A stretch of DNA of 64,000 nucleotides from assembly GCF_000517385.1 (NCBI RefSeq), contig NZ_BAUW01000005.1, positions 37,084 through 101,083 of the forward strand, read 5' to 3'. The position numbers and the translations under genes are program-made. Positions 7,710 through 17,043 of the stretch are shown here, piece by piece. Below the pieces are notes generated by a model that was given only the letters and a program-made list of their open reading frames with translations, did no database searches and had not been told where the DNA came from. This DNA is from Mesobacillus boroniphilus JCM 21738. Its GTDB lineage: Bacteria; Bacillota; Bacilli; Bacillales; Cytobacillaceae. Position 1 is the stretch's first letter. Every line of letters begins with the position of its first letter.

Positions 7710-8300
7710 TTAAATAGATTGTTCATAATTAATTCCGACATGCTTTAGATTAACAAAATCAATTTCCAATGATGGATGCTGCTTCAAGCTGATCTCGGCT
7801 TTGCCTGGCGTATAACTGATCACCGGCTTATTGATTTGACTTTCAATCACTGGCCGGTTTGTTTTCCAATTGATATCGACTTTACCAGGGTCATAGCCTA
7901 GCTTCACACTGCCCACTGACGGAATCCAGCCAATATTAAAATCAAGTATCGGCGACTCGCTGTTCCGCTTCGCCTGATCTGCAATCGGATGGCCGCCATT
8001 CTCAATCATCATCAGCTCATCTCCATCCTGGGCAACCCGCGCAAGACCCGCGAGCCAATCCTGGTATCCCTGCTGTGCTGCTTCTTCAATCCGGCGGGAT
8101 ATATGCTTTAAATCCATATCAGCCCGCGCCTCTGTCTGGTCAATCGTCAGTCTTGCCGACTTGCGATTGATATTCAGCTCAGCTGAAGGCTGCTGGATGC
8201 TCAATTGTGCTTTGGGTTGCTCCATTTCCAGCTTCGACTGCTGGGTACGGATTTCAGTTTGACCAAACGTAGCTTGTAAGCGTATTTGAGGAAATTGCAT
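7710..8300 (-). CDS. yviE: YviE-like flagellar-operon protein (DUF6470)
   Basis: A 196-residue soluble protein with a strong AGGAGGAG start signal. The N-terminal half consists of short repeated beta-like units (QLSIQQPSAELNINRKSARLTIDQTEAR), followed by a helical segment (HISRRIEEAAQQGYQDWL) and a second repeated half (GKVDINWKTNRPVIESQINK...). This matches YviE, encoded between flgL and fliW in Bacillus. Its role is not established; position suggests a link to the flagellar hook-filament block. Confidence 0.85.
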   Translation of the reverse strand: MQFPQIRLQATFGQTEIRTQQSKLEMEQPKAQLSIQQPSAELNINRKSARLTIDQTEARADMDLKHISRRIEEAAQQGYQDWLAGLARVAQDGDELMMIENGGHPIADQAKRNSESPILDFNIGWIPSVGSVKLGYDPGKVDINWKTNRPVIESQINKPVISYTPGKAEISLKQHPSLEIDFVNLKHVGINYEQSI

Positions 8301-8343
8301 TCTGTACTCCTCCTAGAAAAAAAGCTATTCCCAATGAGAATAG

Positions 8344-9234
8344 CTATCTTAAAAAGTCTAATAGTGTAGGCTGCAGAATTCGGGCTCCGACTCCAAGCGC
8401 AGCACGGTGAACACTTTCCTGGGTCTTCAAATCGGTGATGACACTTTCGATATCCGCGTCTTCATTTTCTGACAGGACACGGTTGGCCATTATTTCTTGC
8501 TGAGCTATTCGATCATCAATCATTTCAAGACGATTGTATCGTGCACCCAGCTCAGAACGTTCGGCTGAAAGCTTGTCCATTGATCCATCCAACTGGCCAA
8601 GCAAATCTTCTAGTTCCGCTGTGTTGTCACTTTCCAATGCTGTCTGTATACCTTGGACGACATCAAAAAGTTCCTGGTTGAAGACGCCATTTGGATCGAC
8701 ATTCGCTCTTAACGAAACCCCACGTGAGATTTCCACTTTGTACGAGTTAATATCAGGATCAGCAAGGTTCGCAGCAACCTTTGGCGGACTCGCTGTTGGC
8801 ACCGGCGGGTGATCCGTATCGGTGCCATGGAAGATATACCGACCTGACACCTGTGTGTTAGCGACCTGAACGAGGTCATCCTTAAGTTGCTCGACTTCAC
8901 GGGCAATCGCATCGCGGTCAGTCGGACTTAATGAACCGGTCTTCCCCTGGATAACCAACTCACGAACACGCTGTAAACCATTGTTCGCTTGCTCAATTCC
9001 CGCCTCTGAGTTCTCCATCCAAAGATAAAGTTCAGACAGGTTACGTTTATATTGCTCTACCTCTGTCAGATTGGAGCGATAAAACATTCCTTTCATCGCA
9101 ACAACAGGGTCATCAGAGGGTTTAGTAATTTTTTTACCAGTCGAAAGCTGGTCCTGGTACTGGCCCATTCGGCGGTAGCTTTCGCTTAAGTTCCGAAGCG
9201 AGTTAGAAGAAAGCATTGATTGCGTTACGCGCAT
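8344..9234 (-). CDS. flgL: Flagellar hook-filament junction protein FlgL (HAP3)
   Basis: A 296-residue protein starting MRVTQSMLSSNSLRNLSESY, with the flagellin-like N-terminal coiled coil (LSTGKKITKPSDDPVVAMKG) and the C-terminal helix ending in LGVGARILQPTLLDFL. It forms the junction ring between FlgK and the filament. It lies 10 bp after flgK on the same strand. Length and termini are normal for the family. Confidence 0.95.
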   Translation of the reverse strand: MRVTQSMLSSNSLRNLSESYRRMGQYQDQLSTGKKITKPSDDPVVAMKGMFYRSNLTEVEQYKRNLSELYLWMENSEAGIEQANNGLQRVRELVIQGKTGSLSPTDRDAIAREVEQLKDDLVQVANTQVSGRYIFHGTDTDHPPVPTASPPKVAANLADPDINSYKVEISRGVSLRANVDPNGVFNQELFDVVQGIQTALESDNTAELEDLLGQLDGSMDKLSAERSELGARYNRLEMIDDRIAQQEIMANRVLSENEDADIESVITDLKTQESVHRAALGVGARILQPTLLDFLR

Positions 9235-9244
9235 TTCATTTCAC

Positions 9245-10827
9245 CTATCTTCCTGCGGTTCCCATGCCGTTGATGATTTTGTCGAGCATCTCGTCCTGGA
9301 GGGTAATCATCCGGGCTGACGCGTTATAGGCATGCTGGAACTGGATCATATTTGTCATTTCTTCATCCAATGAAACGGCACTGACAGACTGGCGTCGGCC
9401 TTCTACCGCTTCTCTCAGTGAACCGCTGTTTTGCGAAAGCCTGACTGCTTCCTGAGAGAGTACGGCCATCCCGCCGATGACGCTTCATAATAATTCCTGA
9501 AGTTCCCCTTCTCGGTATCAGGGGCTGTTTCATTGTATTTATATGGAGTCGTAAAAACATTCGCAAGGTCGAGCGCGTTGGATGAATCGCCAACAGTGGC
9601 ATCCACATACGGATCGTTGTTTTCATCATATTTCTGCTCGCCTTTAGCTGTGGCAATGTTATCAATACTGTCGGTGATTTCCTGGGATAATTGAATCCTG
9701 CCTGAAAATCCATCATGGGTGATTTTCGTCTTGCCAGGATCGACGAAAAATGAATTTTCTACCTTCAATCCAGTCTGTATTTCGTTTGGACTGACTCCTG
9801 CTTCATGGATGGCATTGAACTGCGTAGCAAAGGTGTAAGCCATGTCATCCAAATTCGTCAGCATTTCCGGATACACGCCACCAACCTTACCACTTGAATC
9901 TTTATATCCATATGAATCTACTAAAGACTTCAGCTTGCCATTTTTATTCATATCCACAAGTTCAATGGGATTCGCCCCAACAGAAATCCCTGTGACAGAG
10001 CCATCATTTTGATCATAATTCACAGTGACATCATTATTTTGATCTCCGCTCACGAGTATCCCAAGTTCGCTCCCTTTATCGCTGACCATCTTAATGACAG
10101 CCTGTCCTTCGGCGATTTTCAAGGAGCCGCCGCCTGAGCCAGTGTAATCAACCTTAATATTCACAAGAGAAGATAACTGGTCAATCAGCCGGTCGCGTTC
10201 GTCATATAAATCATTAGGCAGATAACCATGTGGTTCGACATCGGCAATTTGGCCATTGATCTTGCTGATCTGGTATGTGATCGAATTGATTTCTTTTTCT
10301 GTTACGGATAGTTCATTCTTTAAATCCGCACGGATGGACGTTAACGAGTGATTCAAGTAGTTAAATGTTTCTGCAACGGCGATCCCGCGCTGGCGGACAA
10401 CCGAACGTGCACCCGGATTTGTCGGATTAACCGCCAGGTCCTGCAGCGACTGCCAGAACTGGTCCATGGTTTTAGATAAACCAGACTCTGAAGGCTCATT
10501 TAACACTTCCTCCAGCTTCGTATAGGCCTCTGTCCGCGCTTCCCAATAACCAAGCTTATTGTTCTCGTTCCGGTATTGGACATCGAGGAAACTTTCCCTG
10601 ATTCGCTGGACTGAGCCTGCTTTTACGCCTGTACCAACCTGTCCAGGAACTTGCGGGCGGTTAAGCGCCGCATTGGGGTATGGCTCGGTCTGTTCAAAAT
10701 TGATACGCTGACGAGAGTAACCCGGCGTGTTGGCATTGGCGATATTGTGACCTGTTGTATGCAAAGCGCTCTGCTGCGTGAACATTCCGCGGCGCGCTGT
10801 TTCTAATCCCATAAAGGTTGAACGCAT
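9245..10827 (-). CDS. flgK: Flagellar hook-associated protein FlgK (HAP1), one frameshift in sequence
   Basis: Start ATG 10827 follows GGAGGAACG. The N-terminus (MRSTFMGLETARRGMFTQQSA) and HNIANANTPGYSRQR motif identify FlgK. After NFRNYYE near 9482 the frame is lost; restoring one base in the GGC of GAAGGC rejoins it to GGMAVLSQEAVRLSQ and the normal C-terminus (SLDEEMTNMIQFQHAYNASARM...). With the correction the protein is about 528 residues. The indel sits in a short G run and the rest is well conserved, so I read it as a sequencing error rather than decay. FlgK caps the hook and connects it to FlgL. Confidence 0.9.
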
Positions 10828-10845
10828 TTTTCGTTCCTCCAAATA

Positions 10846-11316
10846 TTATGCTTTTGAGTTGAACATCCCCGGCGATTGGCCAGGCTTTGCTTTCTTGCCG
10901 GCAGGCGGTCCGTAATTGAATTCCTTTTCCTGGGGCATCACAAGGCTTTTGGAAAAATTGATGAATTGCAGTGACTGATGGATTAATTGCTGATTCAGTT
11001 CATTTCGTACTTTTATTTCTGAAATAACTCCCAACAAATCTTCTTTGATTTGTAAAAGCTCTTCTTTTTCTGAAGGATTTGCCTCTGCTATTTCCTGTAA
11101 AGACGCATCAGTGGAAATATCTTTAGATACCGCCAGCCGCTCTTGCTCCAGCTTATTGATCGCAGCTACATGTGCTTGCTCATCCTTCAAAAGCTGATCG
11201 AGGGCAGCTGTGTCTCCTTTTTTCACGATATCCGTTTTCTTCACGGTCAGTTCGTAAAGGCTTTTATGCAATTTGAGCATTTTATTCATGATGACAACAA
11301 GTGATTCAGCTGACAT
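10846..11316 (-). CDS. flgN: Flagellar chaperone FlgN
   Basis: 156 residues from ATG 11316, which has GAAGGAGGG at ideal spacing; a longer reading would run into the dispersed repeat. The protein is almost entirely helical, with heptad-like sequence from about residue 5 to 115 (LHKSLYELTVKKTDIV...) typical of the FlgN export chaperone for FlgK and FlgL. The low-complexity tail is PAGKKAKPGQSPG. It is directly upstream of flgK (18 bp) and downstream of flgM. Confidence 0.9.
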   Translation of the reverse strand: MSAESLVVIMNKMLKLHKSLYELTVKKTDIVKKGDTAALDQLLKDEQAHVAAINKLEQERLAVSKDISTDASLQEIAEANPSEKEELLQIKEDLLGVISEIKVRNELNQQLIHQSLQFINFSKSLVMPQEKEFNYGPPAGKKAKPGQSPGMFNSKA

Positions 11317-11339
11317 GGACTGCCCTCCTTCTGTGAAAA

Positions 11340-11453
11340 GCGCAAGCACCTTGGTCAGCCCCGACAAGCGCTGGAGGACCGACCAGTGAAGTCGCTCTTT
11401 GACTTCATTGGGCGGGCCGAAGCGACTCGAGGGGCTAGGTGCTGGAGCTGGAC
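11340..11453. repeat. Dispersed ~113-bp repeat, copy 1
   Basis: This segment between flgM and flgN begins GCGCAAGCACC and ends GGTGCTGGAGCTGGAC, with short complementary ends and an internal GTGAAGTCG...CTTTGACTTCA hairpin-like part. A second copy at 14668-14780 differs at roughly 15 positions. Such elements are scattered in many Bacillaceae genomes. It separates flgN from flgM by about 200 bp, unusual inside this compact operon. Confidence 0.85.
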
Positions 11454-11522
11454 ACTACTCTAAGTTAAAAAATTCACCTTTACCGCATAAAGAAACACTC
11501 GCCAGGAAGACGAGTATTCACC

Positions 11523-11792
11523 CTATTTATTATGATAAAAATTAATGATGCTTTTAGCTGTTTCTTGAGGATTCAATTTATAAGTACCGTTTTCAACCTG
11601 AAGCTTCAGCTCTTCCACCTTTTGCTGGCGCTGAACGGATACTTGAGAAAGCTGCTGCATTTCCTTTGCAGTTGAAGAAATTTCCACCTTATCAGCCTTT
11701 TTATTTTGCGAAGTTACTGTCGCATCTAGTTTGTTCATCTGGCGCTTATATGGATTGATCCCTGATGGTCCTATATTATTGTTGATTTTCAT
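11523..11792 (-). CDS. flgM: Anti-sigma-D factor FlgM
   Basis: An 89-residue protein starting MKINNNIGPSGINPYKRQ, with the C-terminal sigma-binding region KVEISSTAKEMQQLSQ...LKLQVENGTYKLNPQETAKSIINFY typical of FlgM. It holds SigD inactive until the hook-basal body is complete and FlgM is removed. It stands between yvyF and flgN in the conserved Bacillus order. Confidence 0.95.
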   Translation of the reverse strand: MKINNNIGPSGINPYKRQMNKLDATVTSQNKKADKVEISSTAKEMQQLSQVSVQRQQKVEELKLQVENGTYKLNPQETAKSIINFYHNK

Positions 11793-11870
11793 CGTCTAAA
11801 CCTCACTTTCAGAACGATTTCTACTTATAGTATCGGCAGTCATGAGCCTTTATTTAATAAATCTTTTAGC

Positions 11871-12275
11871 CTAATCTTTGTGTGTGTAAAAAGTCGCATG
11901 ACGGTCTGCCATTTCCTTTTTACGCTGCTCTTCTTTCTGGACTGTCCGCAAGTCAGCCATAAGCTCCCCGGCGCACGAAACACAGATCCTGCCTTCACGG
12001 ATGACGGAACCGCACTTATCACAAGGATAACCGAAATTAGGGAATTGAGTCAGCTGAAACCGGCCTGCTCTGATGAATTTTAATATCATATCTTCCGGTA
12101 CACCGGTCGCTTCCACGACTTGAATGACGGTCGCTGCTCTATTTTCTCGTTTTCTCATAAACTTAGCTACCGTATCATAAGCAGTCTCTTCTTCTTTCCA
12201 GCATTTTTCACATACATCACGAAATTTATTTTTCACATAAAGTGAATCACATTTTGGGCAATTTTGAAGGTCCAA
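11871..12275 (-). CDS. yvyF: YvyF-type flagellar operon protein (TIGR03826)
   Basis: A 134-residue protein starting at TTG behind GGAGGAAGG. Two zinc-ribbon pairs are visible: CPKCDSLYVKNKFRDVCEKCW at the N-terminus and CDKCGSVIREGRICVSC near residue 95. A MerR-like helix (ATGVPEDMILKFIRAGRF) lies between them. The family is found between comF and flgM in Bacillus; it is thought to affect flagellar gene expression but its mechanism is unknown. Confidence 0.88.
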   Translation of the reverse strand: MDLQNCPKCDSLYVKNKFRDVCEKCWKEEETAYDTVAKFMRKRENRAATVIQVVEATGVPEDMILKFIRAGRFQLTQFPNFGYPCDKCGSVIREGRICVSCAGELMADLRTVQKEEQRKKEMADRHATFYTHKD

Positions 12276-12303
12276 TGTCCTTCCTCCTTCAATAATATCT
12301 CAT

Positions 12304-13010
12304 CTAGCGCGCCAAAGTGAATGAATACACTTTCGCTGCTCCGTTTTCTTTTAGTAATTTGGCCGCATGCCTCAGCGTTGAGCCTGTAGTATATATATCG
12401 TCAATAAGCAAGATTGTTTTACTGTTAAGATTTAGATCTGTTTCCAATCCGAAGACCTGCTGTACGTGAATTCTTTCTGAGCGCGATTTTTTTGACTGTT
12501 TTTCTGTATGGACTCTGGAGAGCAAGTGGATTGGTTTGAAGCCGGCAGTGGTGATGAGGGCTTCTGCCTGGTTGAAGCCTCTTTCGTAGAGTCGTTCTTC
12601 ACTGAGCGGGATGGGGACAATATAATCATATTGGAAAGATTGCAAAGCCTGGCAGAGATCTTCTGCAAAAATCTCCGCAAGTACAAAATCCCCGCGGAAC
12701 TTGAATTTCGCCACCACATCTTTGGTAAAATCGGTATAGCGATACAGCGAGCGGTTCTGATCGAGGCTCCCGGTCCAATGCTCGTCCTCCTCCCACCGCT
12801 TGCAGTCGAAGCATAGATTTCCCGACCGATATTCTCCTTCCAAAAAGGCAAATGGCCTTCCGCAGATTTCACATACCTCCCTGTGATTGGCGCAAAGTTT
12901 TCGTTACATTCTCCGCATATCTTTGGTGTTTCTGCTTTCCCAAATAGAGTTCTCCATGACAAAGCAGATTCAATCTCCACATGGCATATCAGACAATGAC
13001 TCCCTTTCAT
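12304..13010 (-). CDS. comFC: Competence protein ComFC (phosphoribosyltransferase-like), one frameshift
   Basis: ATG 13010 overlaps the comFA stop. The N-terminal zinc-binding part has CLICHVEI and CGECNENF, then CEICGRPF and CFDCKRW once the frame is corrected. The C-terminal PRT fold shows the PRPP loop ILLIDDIYTTGSTL and the VPIPLSEERLYERGFNQAEAL segment. The frame breaks after NFAPITG at a CCC run (12879-12881, GGG on the coding strand); adding one base restores a ~235-residue protein. ComFC works with the ComFA helicase in uptake of transforming DNA. Confidence 0.9.
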
Positions 13011-14352
13011 GCATCAATCAGCCCCTTCTTGATTCCTTCTTGGTTCATCATCACAATTTGGCTGCGGGCACTGAGCATTGCTTCTGTTTTGCCATAATGA
13101 AAAAATGTCACGTCACCTGTCGGGTATTCCGCACTTCTTCCTGCCCGGCCCGCAATTTGCACTAGAGCGCTCTCGGTAAAAATTCTGTCCTCCGATCCTA
13201 TGACTGCAACATCAATATTTGGGACCGTAACACCGCGTTCAAGAATTGTGGTGGTAAGCAAAATGGGGAACTCTTTGTTCCGGAACTTCATTACTTTTTC
13301 TTTTCTTTCAGGATCTTCAGCATGTACCGATTCAATAAGAGGATGCAATTGTTGAAGGATGGTGAGGATTTTGTCCATGGCACTTATTTTCGGGGCAAAA
13401 ATCAGTGCCTGTTTTCCGCTGGCTAATCTGGATTCTACCCATTTTTTTATTGGAGTTGACAGTCTCCCTTTAGTGAGTTTCTTCTCCCAGTTCCCGGACC
13501 ATAGAAACTGTGGGACCGGCAAAGGATGACGGTGGTAGCGGGCAGGAATCGTGACATAATCTCTTTTTTCCAGACGGCACTCCTTCTGCCATTGTTTTTT
13601 AGGCGTGGCAGTCAAGTAAATCATCGATGATTCGAGCTTCCTCGATTGCTGGACTGCATATTGAAGGGTTTCATCAATTGAATAAGGGAAGGCATCGACT
13701 TCATCAACAATCATGACATCAAACGTCTTGTAAAAGCGGAGCAGCTGATGCGTTGTCGTGATTGTGAGTTGGGCATATTCGTGGCGGCCTTCACTGCCGC
13801 CGTAAAGAGCGGTAATTTTAATACCCGGGAACACTTTTTGAAAACGAGGCGCAAGTTCGAGAACCACATCCGTCCTCGGAGTAGCCACGCATACCCGCTT
13901 GCCTGCGGATAAGGCCTGGGCAATCCCGGCAAATAACACTTCCGTTTTACCTGCCCCGCAACTGCCCAGATAAGGAGCTCTGATGAGTTTTCCACAGCTT
14001 CCAAAACTCGTCGGGAAGCAGCATTCTGACCTGCTGATAATTGACCGTCCCAATGAAGTGGTTCAGTAATCCTTTTAAAATCCGGATTCGGTCCAGCCCA
14101 GCTGACAAGCGGCGTGCACTCACTCACCCTTCCCATCATCAAGCATTTGCGGCAATAGAACTCGACTTTTCCACAACGTGAACATGGGATTTCTGCAAAC
14201 CAAGTATGATCAGTCGTTCCGCATCTTGTGCATGAAATTGGTTCGCGATTTATACCTTTGCGATACACCAAATAACCATGTTGATGGTGTTTCAATATTT
14301 CGTCCCTAGGGAAGGGCAATTCCTCAAGCAGCAGCTGTTTTCCAGTCAGCAT
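13007..14352 (-). CDS. comFA: Competence DNA translocase ComFA (DEAD-box), one frameshift
   Basis: The N-terminal segment carries a four-Cys zinc motif (CTRCG...CSRCG, then CRKC). The helicase core has Walker A CGAGKTE, Walker B IVDEVDAFP, motif III YLTATPKK and the C-terminal motifs LLTTTILERGVTVPN and IQIAGRAGRSAEYPTGDV. The Walker A region is split by loss of one T (AA at 13960-13961 where AAA is expected); correcting it yields about 449 residues, normal for ComFA. It drives single-stranded DNA through the ComEC channel. No good RBS is seen before ATG 14352. It heads the comF operon and reads into comFC. Confidence 0.92.
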
Positions 14353-14387
14353 TTCTTGCAGTTCAGGATTGTATTGAAAAAACGATC

Positions 14388-14808
14388 TGTGGATAAAGAG
14401 GGGGGAGTTTCAGTGAATGAAGGTTCATCAACAGTATTGGGGATTAAATTTTCTTCTTTCAACAAAGTTAATCACAGCCTTTTGTGGATTGTTTTGTGGA
14501 TAACACGATTATTATGTGGATAATGTGGGTTAATTTGTTGGTAAGTTCCTGTTCAACTCAATGTAAGCGGTTATTGATGTGGATAAATTGAGGATAGTGG
14601 TAAATCACCTGTTAATAAGTGGATCATTTTGTTGATAACTACTGTTTTTATGTGGATAATCAAAAAAGCGCAAGCGCCTTGTTCAGCCCCGACAAGCGTT
14701 GGAGGGCCGACCGGTGAAGTCGTTCTTTGACTTCATTGCGCGGACCGAAACGTCTCGAGGGGTTAGGCGCTGGAGCTAGATTAAGAATACTACATGTAGT
14801 TATCCACA
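14388..14808. promoter_or_regulatory. DnaA-box cluster upstream of comFA
   Basis: Six perfect DnaA boxes lie in 421 bp: TGTGGATAA at 14388-14396, 14496-14504, 14516-14524, 14579-14587 and 14651-14659, and the reverse TTATCCACA at 14800-14808. A seventh differs by one base (14631-14639, TGTTGATAA). The stretch is AT-rich, contains no gene, and is interrupted by the dispersed repeat at 14668-14780. Five of six boxes share one orientation. Bacillus chromosomes carry DnaA-box clusters outside oriC that titrate DnaA; this arrangement fits such a site. There is no dnaA or dnaN here, so it is not oriC. Confidence 0.85.
14668..14780. repeat. Dispersed ~113-bp repeat, copy 2
   Basis: Begins GCGCAAGCGCC and ends GGCGCTGGAGCTAGA; it has about 85-90% identity to 11340-11453 by eye, in the same orientation. 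It is inserted within the DnaA-box cluster, between the fifth and sixth boxes. The ends are complementary (GCGCC/GGCGC), consistent with a structured RNA or non-autonomous element. Confidence 0.85.
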
Positions 14809-14839
14809 ACTAAATAAATTTTATAGTTTCCTAACCAAT

Positions 14840-14875
14840 AAAAAAGCGCCAATTCCCCTTACGGATTCGGCGCTT
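14840..14875 (-). terminator. Terminator after the DegV gene
   Basis: On the minus strand an AAGCGCCGAATcC / GGAATTGGCGCTT stem is followed by TTTTT, 30 bp after the degV-family stop. Confidence 0.85.
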
Positions 14876-14904
14876 CATCATTGTTGTAAGAACTTGTCCG
14901 TGAA

Positions 14905-15744
14905 TTATTTCTTATACCAGCCCATCCCCATCGAACCTTCTCCAAGATGGGTTCCGATGACCGGACCGAAGTAGCTTAACATAAATTCAACATTCGGGAA
15001 CTGAGCTTCTAACTCGCTTTTCCATTCAAGTGCTTCTGCTTTACGATTGGCATGGATGACAACCGCCCGGTACTCACCGCCGCTGTTCGCATCTTCGGCA
15101 AGCAATTCGACGACACGGTTCATCGCCTTTTTACGCGTACGGACCTTTTCATACGGTACAATCTTCTTGTCCTCAAAATGGAGCAAAGGCTTCACCTGCA
15201 ACAGGCTTCCAATCAGCGCCTGGGCACTGGACAATCGGCCCCCGCGCTGAAGATGGCTTAAATCATCCACCATGAAGTAAGCACGAATGGATTTCTTCAC
15301 TTCATTCAAGCGCTCGATGATTTTCTCAGGTTCAATTCCTTGCTCTGCCAGCTCTGCAGCTTCGAGAGCATAAAAACCCTGAACCATTGCGCTGATCTCA
15401 GAATCAAATGGATATACTTTTATACCCTCTACCATTTCGCCTGCACTCACTGCCCCCTGGTAAGTGCCGCTGATTCCGCTGGAAAGATGGATGCTGATTA
15501 CTGCATCGTATTCCTTGGCCAATTTTTCAAAAAGCGTCACAAACTCACCGATTGGCGGCATCGAAGTCGTCGGAAGATCACGCTGTTTCACTTCCTCATA
15601 AACCTCTTCCGCGCTGATGTCTATTTCTTCTCTATATGTCTCATGATCAAAAATCACGCTTAACGGAATCATGTGGATATTCCATTTCTCCCGCAAATCT
15701 TTCGGGATGTACGCAGTGCTATCCGTTATAACTGCCGTTTTCAT
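14905..15744 (-). CDS. DegV family fatty-acid-binding protein
   Basis: 279 residues from ATG 15744 (AAGGATGG upstream); an upstream in-frame extension lacks an RBS. The N-terminus MKTAVITDSTAYIP is the DegV hallmark, with SMPPIGEF, HLSSGISGTYQGA (fatty-acid carboxylate-binding SSG) and HANR...LSYFGPVIGTHLGEGSMGMGW at the end. DegV/FakB proteins deliver fatty acids to the FakA kinase. In Bacillus, degV lies beside degU; here an Sda-like gene separates them. Confidence 0.92.
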   Translation of the reverse strand: MKTAVITDSTAYIPKDLREKWNIHMIPLSVIFDHETYREEIDISAEEVYEEVKQRDLPTTSMPPIGEFVTLFEKLAKEYDAVISIHLSSGISGTYQGAVSAGEMVEGIKVYPFDSEISAMVQGFYALEAAELAEQGIEPEKIIERLNEVKKSIRAYFMVDDLSHLQRGGRLSSAQALIGSLLQVKPLLHFEDKKIVPYEKVRTRKKAMNRVVELLAEDANSGGEYRAVVIHANRKAEALEWKSELEAQFPNVEFMLSYFGPVIGTHLGEGSMGMGWYKK

Positions 15745-16005
15745 TATTATATTACCATCCTTATGTTTTTCTCTACAGTTTGTACAATCCCATTTTATAT
15801 GAACTTTATGCAAAATGCATTCTTTCGGGAAAACTATTTTAGTAAAGGGTTAATAAATCCTATTAGCAAAGAAATAACCGCTTTCTCTCCTGATTTGATA
15901 GAAGACACTCCCTTTGAATACAATCTCTTTTTATCGATAAATCAATCAAATAATAGCTAACTCCACAAAAAAAACACTCGCAATCGATTGCACAGTGTCA
16001 CAAAA

Positions 16006-16167
16006 TTAAGAGACATATTGGTTTTCTAAGCTCTCTAGGCCACGATTACATATTTCTTCTATCAGCATTTCAATAAAGGTCTCATCCAAATTCAATAGAG
16101 TAGCCTTTTGGTAAGCTTCTATCAATTTTTCATCTGTCAGTTCCCATAGAGAAGATATTTTGACCAC
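16006..16167 (-). CDS. Sda-like sporulation kinase inhibitor
   Basis: A short ORF of 53 residues between degU and degV. The core LTDEKLIEAYQKATLLNLDE followed by FIEMLIEEICNRGLESL aligns with Sda (LSDELLIESYFKATEMNL...FIELIENEIKRRSLG), a helical hairpin that inhibits KinA autophosphorylation and delays sporulation when replication is perturbed. GTG 16167 is the only in-frame start found, and its RBS is poor; one extra G would create an ATG shortly before LTDEKL, so the start is uncertain. Several Bacilli carry more than one Sda paralogue. No DnaA box is seen in its own upstream region, but a DnaA-box cluster lies 1.2 kb away. Confidence 0.7.
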   Translation of the reverse strand: MVKISSLWELTDEKLIEAYQKATLLNLDETFIEMLIEEICNRGLESLENQYVS

Positions 16168-16262
16168 CCCTTCGTTTTACTTTCCCTAATTATATCGGAA
16201 TTTGTTAAGGATTTGTAAATCTCTGGAGGATTTTTTGTCGCATTTTTCCACCAAAAAACGAC

Positions 16263-16300
16263 AAAAACCACATCTGTCTTGTCGACAAATGTGGTTTTTT
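16263..16300 (-). terminator. Terminator of degS-degU
   Basis: AACCACATTTGTC / GACAGATGTGGTT stem followed by TTTTTGTCG on the minus strand, directly after the degU stop. Confidence 0.85.
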
Positions 16301-16304
16301 AGTT

Positions 16305-16988
16305 TTATCTGATTTCTACCCAGCCATTCTTAATTGCGACGACCACAGCCTGGGTACGGTCGTTTACGTTCATTTTTTGCAAGATATTGCTTACATGGTT
16401 TTTGACTGTTTTTTCGCTGATGAACAGTGCTTCGCCAATGCCTCTGTTGCTCTTTCCATCTGCCAACAGCTGGAGGACTTCACATTCGCGGCGTGTCAGC
16501 AGGTGAAGAGGCCGGCGAATCTCTACCGGGGATATGTACTTATCCGATCCGCCTTCATCAGCGGATAATCGGCGGTATTCTTTTACAAGGTTGTGCGTTA
16601 CACGAGGGTGAAGGTATGATCCTCCATCTGCAACGACTTTAACTGCTTCAACCAGTGCATCGGCATCCATTTCTTTTAATAGATAGCCTGTTGCTCCTGT
16701 TTTCAAAGCATGGGTCACATAGTTCTCATCATCGTGAATCGATAATATGATGACTTTGGAATCAGGGTACTTTTCAATCAATTCTTCTGTTGCTTCAACA
16801 CCATTCACATTCGGCATATTGATATCCATAATGACTACGTCCGGCCGATGCTGATCTACAAGTGAGATAGCTTCGCTGCCGTCGTCACCTTCTGCCACTA
16901 CTTCGAATGTTGGTTCAAAATCAAGGATCCGTTTTACACCTTCTCTGAAAAGTTGATGGTCGTCAATAATGACAATCTTTGTTGTCAT
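16305..16988 (-). CDS. degU: Two-component response regulator DegU
   Basis: A 227-residue NarL/FixJ-type regulator. The receiver domain (residues 1-120) starts [21 protein letters not shown] with the phospho-acceptor Asp in [10 protein letters not shown], Thr/Ser in IILSIHDD and Lys in [13 protein letters not shown]. The LuxR-type HTH spans about 162-220 ([15 protein letters not shown]...[16 protein letters not shown]). DegU controls degradative enzymes, competence and motility. It follows degS by 55 bp and ends at a strong terminator. Confidence 0.97.
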   Translation of the reverse strand: MTTKIVIIDDHQLFREGVKRILDFEPTFEVVAEGDDGSEAISLVDQHRPDVVIMDINMPNVNGVEATEELIEKYPDSKVIILSIHDDENYVTHALKTGATGYLLKEMDADALVEAVKVVADGGSYLHPRVTHNLVKEYRRLSADEGGSDKYISPVEIRRPLHLLTRRECEVLQLLADGKSNRGIGEALFISEKTVKNHVSNILQKMNVNDRTQAVVVAIKNGWVEIR

Positions 16989-17043
16989 AACATTCGCCTC
17001 CCTTTACGGCTTCTAACTCTTTTATCTATCTAATTTTATATTT

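Noticed and set aside
14388..14808. Chromosomal replication origin
   Set aside because: DnaA boxes are clustered, but dnaA, dnaN, rpmH and an obvious DUE are absent; the neighbours are comFA and a degV gene.
15052..15261. Small plus-strand genes inside the DegV gene
   Set aside because: They lack RBS and lie fully antisense to conserved DegV codons.
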